Assembly: GCF_901538265.1 (NCBI RefSeq)
Contig: NZ_LR593886.1
Span: forward strand, 6,469,738 to 6,533,737
Direction of reading: 5' to 3'
DNA from: Gemmata massiliana
GTDB lineage: Bacteria; Planctomycetota; Planctomycetia; Gemmatales; Gemmataceae
DNA length: 64,000 bases
In this document: one piece after another, positions 17,507 to 27,021 of the stretch
Layout of the letters: every line of letters starts with the position of its first letter
Numbering within the stretch: position 1 is the first letter of the stretch
Position numbers and translations under genes: made by a program
The notes under the pieces: model-generated
The model's database searches: none
What the model was told of the DNA's origin: nothing
What the model saw: the letters and a program-made list of their open reading frames with translations, nothing else

Positions 17507-17548
17507 CTCTTAATCAGCGGGGCCTCGGTTCGAGCCCGAGAGGGGCAC
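17507..17548 (+). other. 3' fragment of tRNA-Lys(CUU); probable attachment site (attR)
   Basis: The sequence starts in an anticodon loop (CTCTTAA, anticodon CUU), continues with a T arm whose 5-bp stem CTCGG/CCGAG (17524-17528 and 17536-17540) encloses the TTCGAGC loop, and ends with the acceptor strand AGGGGCA (17541-17547). No D arm or matching 5' acceptor strand (TGCCCCT) lies at the proper distance upstream, so this is not a complete gene. A 3' tRNA piece starting at the anticodon loop is what tyrosine recombinases leave at the far end of an integrated element. Confidence 0.7.
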
Positions 17549-17570
17549 TTGTTAAATCCTGAAAAGACAA

Positions 17571-17605
17571 GGGGCTCCGGTAACAACCGGAACCCCTCCT
17601 TTTTT
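17571..17605 (+). terminator. Intrinsic terminator after the tRNA-Lys fragment
   Basis: Stem GGGGCTCCGG (17571-17580) pairs with CCGGAACCCC (17587-17596) with one mismatch, loop TAACAA, followed by a T-run at 17600-17605. It is probably the original terminator of the chromosomal tRNA-Lys gene and so marks the first native chromosomal sequence to the right of the island. Confidence 0.8.
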
Positions 17606-18097
17606 GCTCGCCCCGCCGCCGTTAGGTGAGCCCGGACGACGGTCGAGTACCGGGCCGTCACGTCCGGATCCCTACGAATCTCAGCCCAGCGCCGGAAGCG
17701 CCGCCAGACGCTATTCCCGTTCCCGAACCGGTCGGGTAGATCGCGTTATCCGCCTTCGCTCCCAGATCGGGAGCAACACTTGGACCCGATACCCGTCCGC
17801 GTCGCTGATCGCGTGCCGTCGCATATCCTACTCCTCCAGTCGGTTAGAGGAGATCGCGGAGGCGAACGGTTCTGTCCACATACCCCAGCGTTTCATCTCG
17901 GACCCCGAATTTCTCTTCGGAAAAGTCTCGGAGTCTCGCACAGAGACGAACACACGGGCTAACACCGGGTTCGCCTCACACCCCGAGTTTCTTCCGCGCA
18001 CAAACTTCCGGCACCGGCTACTCAAAAAATCTTGTCCGCTACCGACGATGGGCGCGTGCGGGTCCGCGCCACCGTCGGAGCGATACCCGCGGCAGCT
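17606..18097. other. Intergenic region without a supported gene
   Basis: A long open frame on the plus strand crosses this stretch, but it has no Shine-Dalgarno site, is rich in Ser/Arg and runs into the antisense of the MscS gene. I see no RNA gene or repeat. It is the 3' flank of the MscS gene (minus strand). Confidence 0.4.
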
Positions 18098-20137
18098 TCA
18101 AGCCGCGTTCCGCTCGCTCTCGCGCGCGAGGGTCGGGGCACCGGCGGTGCCCTCTGGGAACCGGTGATACACGGTGCGGCGCGGGAACGGGATCTCGATG
18201 CCGAGTTCGTCGAACCGGTTCTTGATCCGGCGCAGCATCTCCCGCTTGACCGGCCACTGCTTGAGCGGGCGCGTCTTGAGGAGGAAACGGACCACGGCCC
18301 CGGAATCCGAGAGCGCGTCCACCCCGAGCATTTCTGCGTCTTCCAGGATGTGCTCGCCGAGAACCGGGTCCAGGCGCATCTCCCGGGACAGGTCCATGAG
18401 CACGTCGATGACCCGGTCCACGTTCTCCTTGTACCCGACCGGCACGTCGATCATCGCCCGGGACCACCCGTGCGTCAGGTTGCTGACGCTGGTGACCGTG
18501 CCGTGCGGGATGAAGTGGCGCACGCCCTCCAGGTCGCGCAGGACGGTCATGCGCAGCGTGATCAGCTCGACGAGCCCCGAGATCGCCCCGATCTTCACGA
18601 CGTCGTTGACACTATACTGGTCCTCCATCAGCATCATGAAGCCGGTGAAGTAGTCCCGGATCAGGTTCTGAGCCCCGAACGCGACGGCCAGACCGAGGAC
18701 CGCGGCCCCGCCCATGAGCGGGACGATCGGCACCCCGATCTCGTCGAGGATCATCACGACCCCGCCCCCGAAGACCACGAGCCCGACCGCGTACCGGAAC
18801 ACCCCGACCAGCGTGCTGGCCCGGTTCTCCCGGTCCCCCGACGAACCGCGGTGGCTGTTCCGGGTGATGAACCGGACGATGTGGTGACTGAACTGGCGCG
18901 CCACGAGGTGTGCCACGAACATCCCCGCGAGGATCAGCAGTACGTGCGGCCCTTTGGCGAGCACCCACCGGAACAGATTGCGCGTGGACGCGGGGTTGAG
19001 CAGCGCGTTCAGGTCCGCCTCGGCCGCGCTCACCTGCTGCTGTTTCTGTTCCGCCTCCTGCGAGACGACGTCGCGCTCCGCTTTCAAACCCTCGAGGTTC
19101 TCGTTCAATGAGGCGATCCGGTCCGTGATCCTCTGGATCCGTTCGCGGGACTCGGCCAGGCGAGTCGCGGCCTCCGTCCCCCTTCGGGTGTGGGCGGCCC
19201 GTTCGACCGGGTCTTCGGGGATCTTGGCCCCCGAGAGCTTCGCGACCGCTTTCTCGGCTTGGGCGGCCGCTTCCTGTTCGAGCCCCAGTGTCTTCTCGAT
19301 GTTCCGGATCGCGCGCTCCATGATCCGCATGCGCTCGTCGGCCGCGCGCACACGGGCTTCGACCTCGCGCAACTCGTTGCGGCGCGTACTGAGCAACTCG
19401 CGGGCCTGCCGCACGGTCTGGTCGTTCTCGTCGGGCGCCGAGGACTGACCGACCGAAGCGCCAGCAGTGTCGGCCGGTGCCGCCACCGGCGCCCCGGGGC
19501 CCCCCGGTAGGGTTATTGCCGGGGGCACGTCCACCGCCGGTTTCGCCTCGGTCTTCGGAGGCACAGCCGGGACCGGGTCCGACGGCTTCCCTCCCGACAC
19601 CGGGGGCGACATACTGGGGCGCGGTTGAGCTCTCCCCTCGAGCCGATCCAGGAGCTGCGTGTCCGATTCGATCCGGCGCTTCAGGTCGTCGATCGTTTCC
19701 AGGGTCACTTTTCTCTGCCGGATCGCGATATCGAAACGATCCTTGGCGAGCTGCCAGTCGTCCTGGAGTGCCGGGAGCGCCGCTTCGAGCGCGACGGCTT
19801 CGGCTTCCTTCTGGTCCTTGCGGAACTTCGCCACTGCCGTCTTCACGGCTTTCAGTTTACCGTTGAGCGTTTCAAATTCCGTCTCGGCCCTCGCGTACTC
19901 GCTATCGGGATCGACGAGCCGCTTCTGGAGCTTCTCCAGGGCCGTGGTCGCCTGCTTGATGGAGTCGCGCGTGTTGGCGATTTTCTCCGCATCGGTCGCC
20001 TGGAGCTTCTGCGCCGTGCCCGGCGCGGGACCGGGAGGCGGTTGCCCGTCCGCCTGGCCCCGAGCGGCGAACAACAATTGCAAGCCGGCGCAGCACACAA
20101 GAAGCGACAGCCCGCGCGAGAAGTGTATTCGGTGCAT
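18098..20137 (-). CDS. MscS-family mechanosensitive channel with long periplasmic coiled coil
   Basis: 679 residues from ATG 20137 (an ATG at 20164 is also possible). Signal peptide (FSRGLSLLVCCAGLQLLFAA), then a Pro/Gly linker and long Glu/Lys/Arg-rich coiled coils to about residue 370, like the periplasmic domain of MscK/MscM-type proteins. Membrane helices include VLLILAGMFVAHLVA and YAVGLVVFGGGVVMIL. The pore helix and beta domain follow: GGAAVLGLAVAFGAQNLIRD, FMMLMEDQYSVNDVVKI, and SNLTHGWSRAMIDVPVGY. The C-terminal alpha-beta domain is complete (LGIEIPFPRRTVYH). It opens under membrane tension to release solutes on hypo-osmotic shock. Monocistronic. Confidence 0.85.
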   Translation of the reverse strand: MHRIHFSRGLSLLVCCAGLQLLFAARGQADGQPPPGPAPGTAQKLQATDAEKIANTRDSIKQATTALEKLQKRLVDPDSEYARAETEFETLNGKLKAVKTAVAKFRKDQKEAEAVALEAALPALQDDWQLAKDRFDIAIRQRKVTLETIDDLKRRIESDTQLLDRLEGRAQPRPSMSPPVSGGKPSDPVPAVPPKTEAKPAVDVPPAITLPGGPGAPVAAPADTAGASVGQSSAPDENDQTVRQARELLSTRRNELREVEARVRAADERMRIMERAIRNIEKTLGLEQEAAAQAEKAVAKLSGAKIPEDPVERAAHTRRGTEAATRLAESRERIQRITDRIASLNENLEGLKAERDVVSQEAEQKQQQVSAAEADLNALLNPASTRNLFRWVLAKGPHVLLILAGMFVAHLVARQFSHHIVRFITRNSHRGSSGDRENRASTLVGVFRYAVGLVVFGGGVVMILDEIGVPIVPLMGGAAVLGLAVAFGAQNLIRDYFTGFMMLMEDQYSVNDVVKIGAISGLVELITLRMTVLRDLEGVRHFIPHGTVTSVSNLTHGWSRAMIDVPVGYKENVDRVIDVLMDLSREMRLDPVLGEHILEDAEMLGVDALSDSGAVVRFLLKTRPLKQWPVKREMLRRIKNRFDELGIEIPFPRRTVYHRFPEGTAGAPTLARESERNAA

Positions 20138-20655
20138 CGACGGGCCTATTTCTGTGCGCGACATGGAATTAGGAGCCTTGGCGCTCCGGATTCCACAATC
20201 GCGCTGAGATTGTTTGGGACTCACTCACCGCGCCGTGCGTGATTTCGTTCACATGCCGCGCGGCGCGAGAAAATATTCGTTCCGGGGGCGGTTGTACACC
20301 CCAAAGTCGGTCGGGCATTAAGGCGATGTAGTAGTTGAAATGGGTGTAACCGGTCCGAGCCACTGGGCTCAATTAATAGCGCCCAACTTGTCGAGCCTCG
20401 CACACCAACTGATCCGCCCCCGCACCAGACTGCGATTTGAGATAAGTGTTTTGTCTTGAGTATTTCGAGGCGGCCTCACCGCGAATGTCTTGGTTTGCCG
20501 TTGCACGACCCAATTTCCGGACGCACCTCGGCTGCCTCTGTGCGAACTTTTTCGAGATACACGAAAAGTTGGTCTTGCAACTCAAGTCATTTTGTCTTTA
20601 AATGACACGCAGTCACACAGCACCCACACGTCCGGCTCCCGACGGAGGGCGAGTC
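20138..20655. other. Divergent promoter region between MscS and the DUF1549 operon
   Basis: About 520 bases without a protein-like frame. It should hold the promoters for both genes. It contains TTTTGTCTTGA at 20450-20460 and a related TTTTGTCTTTA at 20590-20600, similar to a sequence seen at the paralogue promoters near 46.1 kb. No RNA gene is recognised. Confidence 0.4.
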
Positions 20656-22122
20656 ATGCTGTTTTGGGCCGTCTTGATCGGGCTGGCTACCGGTGCACAA
20701 CCCGGTCCGCCGCTGGGCGCGAAAGAGAGCCCCGCCGAACTCGCCGCGTGGATCGACGCCAAGCTCGAGGCGAACTGGCGCGCCAAGAACCTGCCGGTTC
20801 GCGAGGTCGCCAGCGACGAGGTGTTCCTCCGGCGCGCGTACCTCGAACTCACCGGCAGCATTCCGAGCGTCGCCGAGGCCCGCGACTTCCTCGAATCGAC
20901 CAGCACCAGCAAGCGCGAACAGCTCGTCCGCACACTCCTCGACGACAAGCGGTACGCCGAACACACCGCCCGACAGTGGGCGCGGACCCTCGCCCCGGCC
21001 GGCAACACCCGCGCCCAACTCGAAACCTGGCTCCGCGGTGAGTTCCGCAAGAACACTCCGTTCGACCAGATGGCGCGGTCGATGCTCAGTGGATCGGACG
21101 CGCCCAATCCCAAGAACTCCGAGCCCAACGGCGGCAGCGGGTTCGCAGTTGCCGTTGGCGGCGCCCCGGAACGGTTCGCCGAAGCGGTCGGGCGCGGGCT
21201 GCTCGGCGTGCGGCTCGGCTGCGCGCAGTGCCACAACCACCCGTTCGCACAGTGGACGCAGGAAGATTTCTGGGGACTGGCCGCGTTCTTCGCCCCGACT
21301 GGGAAGCGCGTCACCGCTACCGACGGCGGCAAAGATTACGCGGCGAAGTTCCTCGACGGCTCGGCCCCGAACTTCGACGCGGGGAAGGCGCCGCGTGCCG
21401 TCCTCGCCGACTGGTTGGCGACCGGGGAGAACCGCTACTTCGCCGCGAACGTCGCCAACCGCGTGTGGCAGGATCTGTGCGGCACGGGGCTAGTGTCCAC
21501 GATCGATGATCTCGACACGCTGTCGGCCGAAGAACGCAAAGAGATCCTGGACGAACTGGCGGCCAAGTTCGCGGCGAGCGGGTTCAATGTCCGATGGCTG
21601 GTGGAGGGCATCTGTCTGAGCAAGGCGTACCAGCGCGCGAGCTCTACGACCGGGAACGGGTCGGCACGGCGCCCGGTGCGAACGCTCACCCCGGACCAAG
21701 TGTTCGCGGCACTCGACCAGTCGCTTGGACTGAAGAAGGGCCGTGGGTTCAGCCCGCGCTACACGGGCGAGGGCGTCACACTGATGGCGCAGCTCGAAGC
21801 CGCCCGAGGGACTACGCCGACCGACTTCAAGGGCGGCATCCCGCAAGCGCTCCTGCTGATGAACGGGGCGCTGGTCACACAAGCGACGGCGCTCGACGAG
21901 AGCATGACGCTCCGGGCCGTGGTCGACGCGCCGTTCCTGAAAGACACGGAGAAATTGGACACGCTGTTCCTGGCCGCGTACAGCCGCCTGCCGCGTGCGG
22001 CCGAGCGCGAGCGACTGATGAAGGTGATCGACGCTAGCCCGAACGCGGATGCCCGGAAGCAGGCGTACTCGAACATCTTCTGGGCGCTCCTCAACAGCCC
22101 CGAGTTCGTGCTGTGCCCTTAA
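20656..22122 (+). CDS. DUF1549/DUF1553 secreted protein (short form)
   Basis: 488 residues. ATG 20656 is chosen because GGAGGG precedes it and a signal peptide follows (LFWAVLIGLATGA). DUF1549 covers about 25-215 (AWIDAKLEANWRAKNL, VFLRRAYLELTGSIPSV) and ends with GCAQCHNHPF, a CxxCH motif that could hold covalent haem. DUF1553 covers about 255-480 (NRYFAANVANRVWQDLCG, SGFNVRWLVEGICLSKAYQ, MNGALV). The separate PSCyt1 and PSCyt2 cytochrome-like modules of the longer planctomycete versions are absent. It acts outside the cytoplasm. Its partner DUF1501 gene follows after 126 bases. Biological role unproven; the pair is a planctomycete hallmark. Confidence 0.85.
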   Translation: MLFWAVLIGLATGAQPGPPLGAKESPAELAAWIDAKLEANWRAKNLPVREVASDEVFLRRAYLELTGSIPSVAEARDFLESTSTSKREQLVRTLLDDKRYAEHTARQWARTLAPAGNTRAQLETWLRGEFRKNTPFDQMARSMLSGSDAPNPKNSEPNGGSGFAVAVGGAPERFAEAVGRGLLGVRLGCAQCHNHPFAQWTQEDFWGLAAFFAPTGKRVTATDGGKDYAAKFLDGSAPNFDAGKAPRAVLADWLATGENRYFAANVANRVWQDLCGTGLVSTIDDLDTLSAEERKEILDELAAKFAASGFNVRWLVEGICLSKAYQRASSTTGNGSARRPVRTLTPDQVFAALDQSLGLKKGRGFSPRYTGEGVTLMAQLEAARGTTPTDFKGGIPQALLLMNGALVTQATALDESMTLRAVVDAPFLKDTEKLDTLFLAAYSRLPRAAERERLMKVIDASPNADARKQAYSNIFWALLNSPEFVLCP

Positions 22123-22248
22123 GCAGAGTTCCGCGTTCCGGGTTCCAAGTTGAAAACTTGCCAATTCAACTTGTGACACCGGACGTGGAACAGCTTCGGG
22201 CATTGAACTTGAAACCTGGAACCTGAAACCCCTTGACCCGGAGGCACT

Positions 22249-23529
22249 ATGTTCAGCCGGCGAGACCTGGTGCGGATGAGCGTGGCCAGCGCGTTCGGCG
22301 CAGCGGCGTGCCCGTGGCTGCCGCGACTCGCCGCTGCTGCCGATCAGAAGAAGACCCCCAAAGGGTGTATCGTCCTGTGGATGTCCGGCGGCCCCAGCCA
22401 GATGGACACCTGGGATCTGAAGCCCGGCCACAAGAACGGCGGGCCGTTCAAAGAAACCGCCACCGCCGTGCCGGGGCTTCGGTTCAGCGAGCACCTGCCG
22501 AAACTCGCCGCCGGTGCCAAGGAACTCGGCATCATCCGCGGCATGACGACGAAGGAAGGGGAACACGGCCGCGCCACGCAATTGCTGCACACCGGGCAAC
22601 TGCCGAGCGAGGCGGTCGCGTACCCGGCGCTCGGGTCGCTGATGTCGAAGGCGCTGGGCGACCCGGAGCACGACCTGCCCGGGTACGTCACGGTGTCGCC
22701 CGGTGGACTGAACATGAGCGCCGGCCCCGGGTTCCTCGGGCCACAGTTCGCGCCGATGGCCGTGTCCGGCATCAGTGACAACCCGAACGCCCGCGCCAAC
22801 CTCACCGTCGATTACCTCAAGCCGGAGAAGCCGGTCGCCGCCGCCGACCAGGACGCGCGCCGGCAGTTGCTCGCTGACCTGCAGAGCGACTTCGAGAAGC
22901 AGCACGGCGGCGCTGCGGCAAAGGCGCACGCGGCGGCCTACCGCAAGGCCCAGAAGCTGATCGACACCGAGGCGAAGGGCGCGTTCAAGTTGGACGAGGA
23001 GAAGTCGGCCCTCCGCGACGCCTACGGCCGCTCGCGGTTCGGTCAGGGGTGCCTGCTCGCCCGGCGCCTCGTGGAACGGGGCGTGTCGTTCGTGGAGGTC
23101 ACGCTCGACGGCTGGGACACGCACGCCCAGAACTTCGACGCGGTCAAGACCCTGAGCGCGACGCTCGACCCGGCGTTCGCCACGCTTGTTTCTGACCTCA
23201 AGGACCGCGGAATGCTGGAAAACACGCTCGTCGTGTGGATGGGCGAGTTCGGGCGCACGCCGCTCATCAACCCCACCGCCGGGCGCGATCACTTCCCGGT
23301 CGCGTGGTCGGCGGTGATGGCCGGCGCCGGGGTGAGGGGCGGGCGGGCGATCGGTAAGACGAGCGCGGACGGGACGAAGGTGGAGGAGAAGCCGGTGGGC
23401 GCGGCCGACTTCCTCGCCACCGTGTTCACCGCGGTCGGCGTCGACCCGAAAAGCGAGAACCAGACGACGGACGGGCGGCCCATCCAACTGGCAAAGGGCG
23501 GGGCGGTCGTCGAGGAGCTGGTCAAGTGA
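22249..23529 (+). CDS. DUF1501 secreted protein (sulfatase-like fold), Tat signal
   Basis: 426 residues. The N-terminus FSRRDLVRMSVASAFG has a twin-arginine pattern, so export is probably by Tat. Family landmarks: CIVLWMSGGPSQMDTWDLKP, GEHGRATQLLHTG, VEVTLDGWDTHAQNFD, LVVWMGEFGRTPLINPTAGR, DHFPVAWSAVMAGAG and GKTSADG. DUF1501 belongs to the alkaline phosphatase/sulfatase-like superfamily, and conserved Asp/His residues suggest metal binding. It almost always follows a DUF1553 gene, as here. The next gene starts within its stop codon (GTGA overlap), so all three are one transcript. Substrate unknown. Confidence 0.85.
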   Translation: MFSRRDLVRMSVASAFGAAACPWLPRLAAAADQKKTPKGCIVLWMSGGPSQMDTWDLKPGHKNGGPFKETATAVPGLRFSEHLPKLAAGAKELGIIRGMTTKEGEHGRATQLLHTGQLPSEAVAYPALGSLMSKALGDPEHDLPGYVTVSPGGLNMSAGPGFLGPQFAPMAVSGISDNPNARANLTVDYLKPEKPVAAADQDARRQLLADLQSDFEKQHGGAAAKAHAAAYRKAQKLIDTEAKGAFKLDEEKSALRDAYGRSRFGQGCLLARRLVERGVSFVEVTLDGWDTHAQNFDAVKTLSATLDPAFATLVSDLKDRGMLENTLVVWMGEFGRTPLINPTAGRDHFPVAWSAVMAGAGVRGGRAIGKTSADGTKVEEKPVGAADFLATVFTAVGVDPKSENQTTDGRPIQLAKGGAVVEELVK

Positions 23530-25145
23530 GCGCCGCCACGCGAGCCCTGGGGTTGAGCGCGGTGCTGGCGGGCGCGTGCCTGCTCGTCGGCCGCCCGGCG
23601 CCACAGGTGCGCGCGGAGCCGTCGGCGCCCGCCCCGGACCCGGAGAGCGTGCGCGACGTGTTCCTGCTGCTCGACCGCGGCCCCGTTCATTTGCGCCTGA
23701 AGGTGACCATCGGCGGAAAGTCGCCGCAAGCGATCCGGCGCGAGTACCTCGCCCGGCTGTTCAAGGCGCTCGACACCGACGGCGACGGCAAGCTGACGAA
23801 GGCCGAGTACGAGCGGTCCCCGCTGAACACCGCGCGGCGCGGCCCGAGCGCCCGTCCGTTGCCGCCGAAGGAGGCGGCCGAACTGGTGCCCGCGGCCAAA
23901 CTGAACGAGGCGCTCGAGCGGGTCGCGGGCGAGACGCTCACGTTCCGCCAGAACAACGCCGCCCGCAAGACCGACGATCAGGTGTTCGCGGCGCTCGACA
24001 CCAACCGCGACGGCGTGCTTTCGGAAGACGAGATCCGCGAGGCGCAGGCGCTCCTGCTCCTCAAGGACACGGACGACGACGACTGCCTCACGTTGGACGA
24101 GTTCGCCCCGCCCGAAGCCGCGATGCCGCTTCTGGTGGTTCCCGGCCGGCAGCCGGAGCGCCCGCTCGCTGCCGCGAGCACACTGCTCATTGACGGCACG
24201 GGGCCGCTGTTCGGCCCGCGCCTCGTCCGCCGCTACGACCGCAACGGCGACGGTAAGTTGACGCGCGAAGAGATCGGCCTTACGCCGGAGCGCTTCAAGG
24301 CGCTCGATGCCGACGGTGACGGCGCGCTCAGTGCCGAAGAGCTGAAGGCGTTCCACAAACAGGCGCCCGACGTGGACGCGGGGCTGGAGTTGGAGCCCCC
24401 CGAGGGGCAACTGGCCCGCGTCCAGTTGGCCGACCCGTCGAAGGCGCGAGTCAGCCGCCCGGACGTGGCGGTGTTCGGCACCGGCGACAGCGATCTCGCG
24501 GTGGCGGTGCGGACGTTCGACCCGGTGAAATCGGCGCTCGCGGACGCGCGGGTCCAGTTCAACCGACTCGACGCCGACCAGAACGGTTACCTCGACCGGG
24601 ACGAACTGAAAGAGAACATTCGGTTCCAGCGCGGGCTGTTTGAGTCGATCGACGCGGACGGAGACGACAAGATCTTCTGGCCCGAGATGGAGACCTACGT
24701 GCGGAGCCGGGCCGAGGCCGCCGCGACCCGCTGCGACGTGGTTCTGCACGACCTCGGGCACGGGTTCTTCGAGGCACTGGACCGCAACCACGACGGCCGC
24801 ATCGGGCTGCGGGAGATCCGCGTCGCCGCCGACACGCTCCGCGGGTTGCGCCGGCCGAACCAGGCTCTCCTCCGCGCGACGGACCCGCCCCGGCGCCTGC
24901 ACCTGGAGGTGGTCCGCGGAACGTTCCAGTTGTTCGGCACCGGCCCGGCGGGGGAATCGACGCTGCCGAAGCTGACCGCCCAGGCCCGCGCACCGGTCGG
25001 GCCGGTGTGGTTCCAGCGGATGGACCGCAACATGGACGGCGACCTGACGTGGAAAGAGTTCCTCGGCCCGCGGCACGTGTTCGAGGAACTCGACACCAAC
25101 CGCGACGGCCTCATCGATCCGCAAGAAGCCGAGAAAGCCCGCTGA
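23526..25145 (+). CDS. Secreted protein with ten EF-hand-like calcium loops
   Basis: 539 residues from GTG 23526, overlapping the DUF1501 stop by 4 bases. Signal peptide (ALGLSAVLAGACLLVG). EF-hand loops with D.[DN].[DN]G pattern at about 83-94 (DTDGDGKLTKAE), 158-169, 181-192, 238-249, 261-272, 349-360, 376-387, 419-430, 500-511 and 523-534. Some are weak: loop 3 has DDDDC, loop 7 DGDDKI. Spacers between pairs hold no other known domain. It should bind several calcium ions outside the cytoplasm. Translational coupling to the DUF1501 gene suggests the three products work together at the cell surface. Confidence 0.85.
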   Translation: MSAATRALGLSAVLAGACLLVGRPAPQVRAEPSAPAPDPESVRDVFLLLDRGPVHLRLKVTIGGKSPQAIRREYLARLFKALDTDGDGKLTKAEYERSPLNTARRGPSARPLPPKEAAELVPAAKLNEALERVAGETLTFRQNNAARKTDDQVFAALDTNRDGVLSEDEIREAQALLLLKDTDDDDCLTLDEFAPPEAAMPLLVVPGRQPERPLAAASTLLIDGTGPLFGPRLVRRYDRNGDGKLTREEIGLTPERFKALDADGDGALSAEELKAFHKQAPDVDAGLELEPPEGQLARVQLADPSKARVSRPDVAVFGTGDSDLAVAVRTFDPVKSALADARVQFNRLDADQNGYLDRDELKENIRFQRGLFESIDADGDDKIFWPEMETYVRSRAEAAATRCDVVLHDLGHGFFEALDRNHDGRIGLREIRVAADTLRGLRRPNQALLRATDPPRRLHLEVVRGTFQLFGTGPAGESTLPKLTAQARAPVGPVWFQRMDRNMDGDLTWKEFLGPRHVFEELDTNRDGLIDPQEAEKAR

Positions 25146-25159
25146 GATAAGGATCCGAT

Positions 25160-26203
<1,044 letters not shown>

Positions 26204-26214
26204 GGAGGTTCGCC

Positions 26215-27021
26215 GTGCGCGCGTTATGTTTCTTACCGCTGCTCTCGCTCGTCCCGCTCGCCGCGGCCGACGACCGGGCGAAAGAAGAAGCCTCGGACGC
26301 CGAAAAGCTGTGCGCCGCCGAACTGCCGCGGTGGAAGCTGACTGCTGCCGGCGCTGCGCTCGATAACCCCAAAGAGCCCGTCCTGCGGTGGACGAACCCG
26401 GACGCGGGGCGCGTGTACGGCAGCACATACGTGTGGTTGCACAACGGGCGCCCCGCCGCGGTCGGCAGCATGTTCCGAAACGTACACCCGTGGAATACGT
26501 TCAACGGCGAACTGGGCGCCCTGGCCGGGACCAAGCTCGTTGCCAAGCGGGACGACAAGGTGATCTGGCAGCCGAAAGACGAGTGGCAGTGGAACCCCGT
26601 CGCGGGCGCCCCGGCGCCGGCCGCGACCGCCCCGCAGCGGCTCGTTCAGATGAAGGCACTGGCCGGCGAATTCGCCGTCGAGCTGCTCGATACCCGTAAC
26701 GTTCCGAAGGGTGACGAGCAGGTGCCGCGGTTGCTCCCCAAGCCGCTCGTTCGCTACGACCTGACCCGAACCAAAACGCTCGACGGCGCGCTGTTCGCTT
26801 TCGTGCTCGGCACCGACCCGGAACTGATGCTCCTGCTCGAGTGCGACACCGCGGCCGCGAAGTCCGAGTGGAAGTTCGGCGCCGTGCGGATGAACCGCGA
26901 CGCCGTGCGGATGAAGCACAAGGGCGCGTCGGTGTACGAGGCGGCCGCGACCAAAACCCACCGCCCCGAGGACGCCTACCTGTTCTTCGATCTCGGTCTC
27001 CCGCGCAAGGAGAAACCGTGA
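26215..27021 (+). CDS. Secreted paralogue family, copy A (between MoxR and DUF58)
   Basis: 268 residues. GTG 26215 has AGGAGG 6 bases upstream and opens a signal peptide (RALCFLPLLSLVPLAAA); ATG 26200, which overlaps the MoxR stop, is the alternative. Family landmarks in order: EPVLRWTNPDAGRVYG, YVWLHNGRPAAVGSMF, KVIWQPKDEWQ, GAPAPAATAPQRLVQMKALA, LLPKPLVRYD, LDGALFAFVLGTDPELMLLL, and WKFGAVRMN. It is one of ten copies in this window. The DUF58 GTG overlaps its stop codon, so it is an integral part of the operon. Exported; function unknown. The ordered beta-like blocks suggest a compact beta-rich domain. Confidence 0.75.
   Translation: MRALCFLPLLSLVPLAAADDRAKEEASDAEKLCAAELPRWKLTAAGAALDNPKEPVLRWTNPDAGRVYGSTYVWLHNGRPAAVGSMFRNVHPWNTFNGELGALAGTKLVAKRDDKVIWQPKDEWQWNPVAGAPAPAATAPQRLVQMKALAGEFAVELLDTRNVPKGDEQVPRLLPKPLVRYDLTRTKTLDGALFAFVLGTDPELMLLLECDTAAAKSEWKFGAVRMNRDAVRMKHKGASVYEAAATKTHRPEDAYLFFDLGLPRKEKP

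Noticed and set aside
17496..17550. Complete tRNA gene
   Set aside because: Only the part from the anticodon loop onward folds; the D arm and 5' acceptor strand are missing.
17604..18167. 187-codon open frame on the plus strand
   Set aside because: No Shine-Dalgarno site, Ser/Arg-rich, overlaps the MscS gene antisense.
22123..22248. Near-repeats of ACTTGAAACCTGGAACCTG type between DUF1549 and DUF1501 genes
   Set aside because: Short, imperfect, low-complexity intergenic wording; no firm repeat unit or function.
21490..23604. 704-codon minus-strand frame over DUF1549/DUF1501 genes
   Set aside because: Antisense shadow without recognisable sequence.
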